Below, in pieces: positions 14,425-15,475 of a stretch of DNA of 15,475 nucleotides (positions are counted from its first letter, which is position 1; each line of letters opens with the position of its first letter). The stretch is taken from assembly GCA_028678905.1 (NCBI GenBank), contig JAJRCO010000279.1:1-15475 (forward strand), in the 5' to 3' direction. The position numbers were made by a program, and so were the translations under genes. A model generated the notes under the pieces. The model searched no databases. It saw only the letters and a list, made by a program, of their open reading frames with translations, and was not told where the DNA came from. Origin of the DNA: Methanomicrobiales archaeon. Its GTDB lineage: Archaea > Halobacteriota > Methanomicrobia > Methanomicrobiales > JACTUA01.

Positions 14425-14724
14425 TCAGAGAAGACCCAACGCAACCCGGATTGGCATTCCTACCTGAATCCCGCGAATTTCTGCCTGATGGTTTGCATCT
14501 CTTACCACCCCCTCGAGCAGATCTTCCAGAGTGACGATGGGAGTGTCCCGGTTCGACCGGCCTCGGGCGGCAGGATAATCGAAACGGTCCAGTGCCATGA
14601 TGTCGAACGCTCCGCATCCCACCATGCCTACATCGGTCGTGATTAAAACAAGATTGACCGGACCCAGGGGAATTACATATCCGTTTGCCTCTTTATCGGA
14701 AAGGGCGATGCGCATTTCCATCAT
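14425..14724 (-). CDS. DUF1805 family protein
   Basis: The 99-residue protein matches my knowledge of DUF1805 (Bacillus YunC-like), a small alpha/beta domain of unknown function found in many archaea and some bacteria. Visible features are a hydrophobic strand NLVLITTDVGMVGCGAFDI (24-42) with the conserved MVGCG turn, then RFDYPAARGRSN (47-58), and a helix TLEDLLEGVVRDANHQA (65-81). There is no membrane segment or signal. The ATG at 14724 and the ATG in the next codon are equally possible, and an internal ATG (residue 4) is also near. It is convergent with the signal peptidase gene and divergent from cofH (110 bp between starts). Its job is not known. Confidence 0.85.
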   Translation of the reverse strand: MMEMRIALSDKEANGYVIPLGPVNLVLITTDVGMVGCGAFDIMALDRFDYPAARGRSNRDTPIVTLEDLLEGVVRDANHQAEIRGIQVGMPIRVALGLL

Positions 14725-14789
14725 GGATGCACGATTAGGAATGAGGGATGAAAAGCACTTCTCTCCCTATCTGAGTGGAAAAAGGGCAG

Positions 14790-14815
14790 GACTTATACCC
14801 CGGTGGTGTATACAC
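14790..14815 (+). promoter_or_regulatory. cofH promoter with an overlapping palindromic operator candidate
   Basis: CTTATACC at 14792-14799 is a TATA-like element about 40 nt before the cofH ATG. It is followed at 14806-14815 by the perfect 10-bp palindrome GTGTATACAC and a further half copy ATACAC (14817-14822). The palindrome lies between the TATA element and the expected start site near 14822. A protein bound there would block initiation. Confidence 0.4.
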
Positions 14816-14834
14816 AATACACGGAAAAACCAGA

Positions 14835-15475
14835 ATGAGAGAGTATTCTGCGCTCCGAACGCTGCTTGCCGATGTGGTAGCGGGACACCGGCTTACCGGA
14901 GAAGAGGCGCTCTCGCTCCTTCAGGTCCAGGACCGATTGATCTGGGAAATCGCAGCTACAGCCGATGAATTGCGCCATGAACGGGCTGGAGATGTGGTCA
15001 CCTATGTCAGGAATCAGAATATCAACGTTACTAATCTTTGTGTGAACGCCTGCGGCTTCTGTGGTTTCAGCAAAAAACCCGGAGATGCTGGTGTATATCA
15101 CCTGACAAAAGAACAGGTCCAGGAGAAAGCGGCACTGGCAGATGCGCGAAGAGTGACCGAGATCTGCACGGTAAGTGGTCTGCACCCGGAATTCACCGCG
15201 GATTCTTACCTCGAAATCCTTTCCTGGATCCGTGAAAAGGCTCCCAATGTACATATTCATGCAAGCAATCCCATGGAGGTCGCGTATGCCGCAGCAAAGA
15301 GTGGATGGAGTACGGAAAGAGTGCTGTTCGAGATGAAGCAGGCAGGTTTGAACTCGCTGTGCGGTACTGCGGCAGAGATCCTGGATGACCGGGTGCGACA
15401 GGTGATCTGCCCCCAGAAAATTGATACCACTACCTGGATCCGCATCATCAGGGAGGCTCACCTACTGGGTATACC
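14835..15475 (+). CDS. cofH: CofH, radical SAM subunit of FO (deazaflavin) synthase, 3'-truncated by window edge
   Basis: CofH couples tyrosine-derived 4-hydroxybenzyl radical to 5-amino-6-ribitylaminouracil, and CofG then closes the ring to give FO, the chromophore of coenzyme F420. The visible 213 residues start with a helical region (GEEALSLLQVQD), then GDVVTYVRNQNINVTNLCVNACGFCGF. C69, C73 and C76 form the CxxxCxxC radical SAM cluster motif. Typical downstream strands follow: EICTVSGLHPE, VHIHASNPMEV and GLNSLCGTAAEILDD. Length of the family is about 360-380, so roughly 40% lies off the right edge. It could be confused with the menaquinone enzymes MqnC/MqnE, but the NINVTNLCVNACGFCGF segment and the archaeal context favour CofH. 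No Shine-Dalgarno sequence is present, so the message is probably near-leaderless. Confidence 0.92.
   Translation, partial: MREYSALRTLLADVVAGHRLTGEEALSLLQVQDRLIWEIAATADELRHERAGDVVTYVRNQNINVTNLCVNACGFCGFSKKPGDAGVYHLTKEQVQEKAALADARRVTEICTVSGLHPEFTADSYLEILSWIREKAPNVHIHASNPMEVAYAAAKSGWSTERVLFEMKQAGLNSLCGTAAEILDDRVRQVICPQKIDTTTWIRIIREAHLLGI

Overview
The window looks like chromosomal DNA of a methanogenic archaeon, most likely of the order Methanomicrobiales. The evidence is an archaeal Orc1/Cdc6, the small subunit of archaeal DNA polymerase D, an ER-type signal peptidase, a short archaeal adenylosuccinate synthetase, the F420 biosynthesis enzyme CofH, TATA-like promoters with very short leaders, and moderately high GC. 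The genus cannot be fixed from this sequence. No transposon, prophage, CRISPR array, rRNA or tRNA was recognised.

Layout. Positions 1-2612 (+) hold the 3' part of orc1/cdc6, an Lrp/AsnC-type regulator and a class I aminotransferase, spaced only 4-7 nt apart. Positions 2613-3207 form the longest gene-free stretch (595 nt). It carries a sequence resembling an origin recognition box (ORB), an AT-rich segment containing a good archaeal promoter, and a pair of mutually exclusive hairpins. Positions 3208-7972 (+) are a compact seven-gene run: purA, a Trm112-like zinc protein, an unrecognised membrane-anchored protein, cbiB, pdxS, pdxT and a second class I glutamine amidotransferase. Neighbours overlap or lie within 5 nt. 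A gene for an unrecognised 314-residue protein follows (8016-8960).

From 9222 to 13519 the genes are on the minus strand: a small cupin, a membrane-bound pyrophosphatase (hppA, with residues typical of the K+-dependent, probably Na+-pumping type) and polB (DP1). Divergent from polB is a signal peptidase I (+), followed by a DUF1805 protein (-) and the start of cofH (+), which runs off the right edge.

Functionally the window mixes replication (Orc1, DP1), cofactor synthesis (cobamide, pyridoxal phosphate, F420), purine synthesis, membrane energetics (PPi-driven ion pump) and protein export. Two replication genes within 13 kb, plus an ORB-like element next to an AT-rich tract, raise the possibility that this is origin-proximal DNA. 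No clearly new multi-gene system is visible. The most interesting unexplained structure is the 2613-3207 intergenic region.
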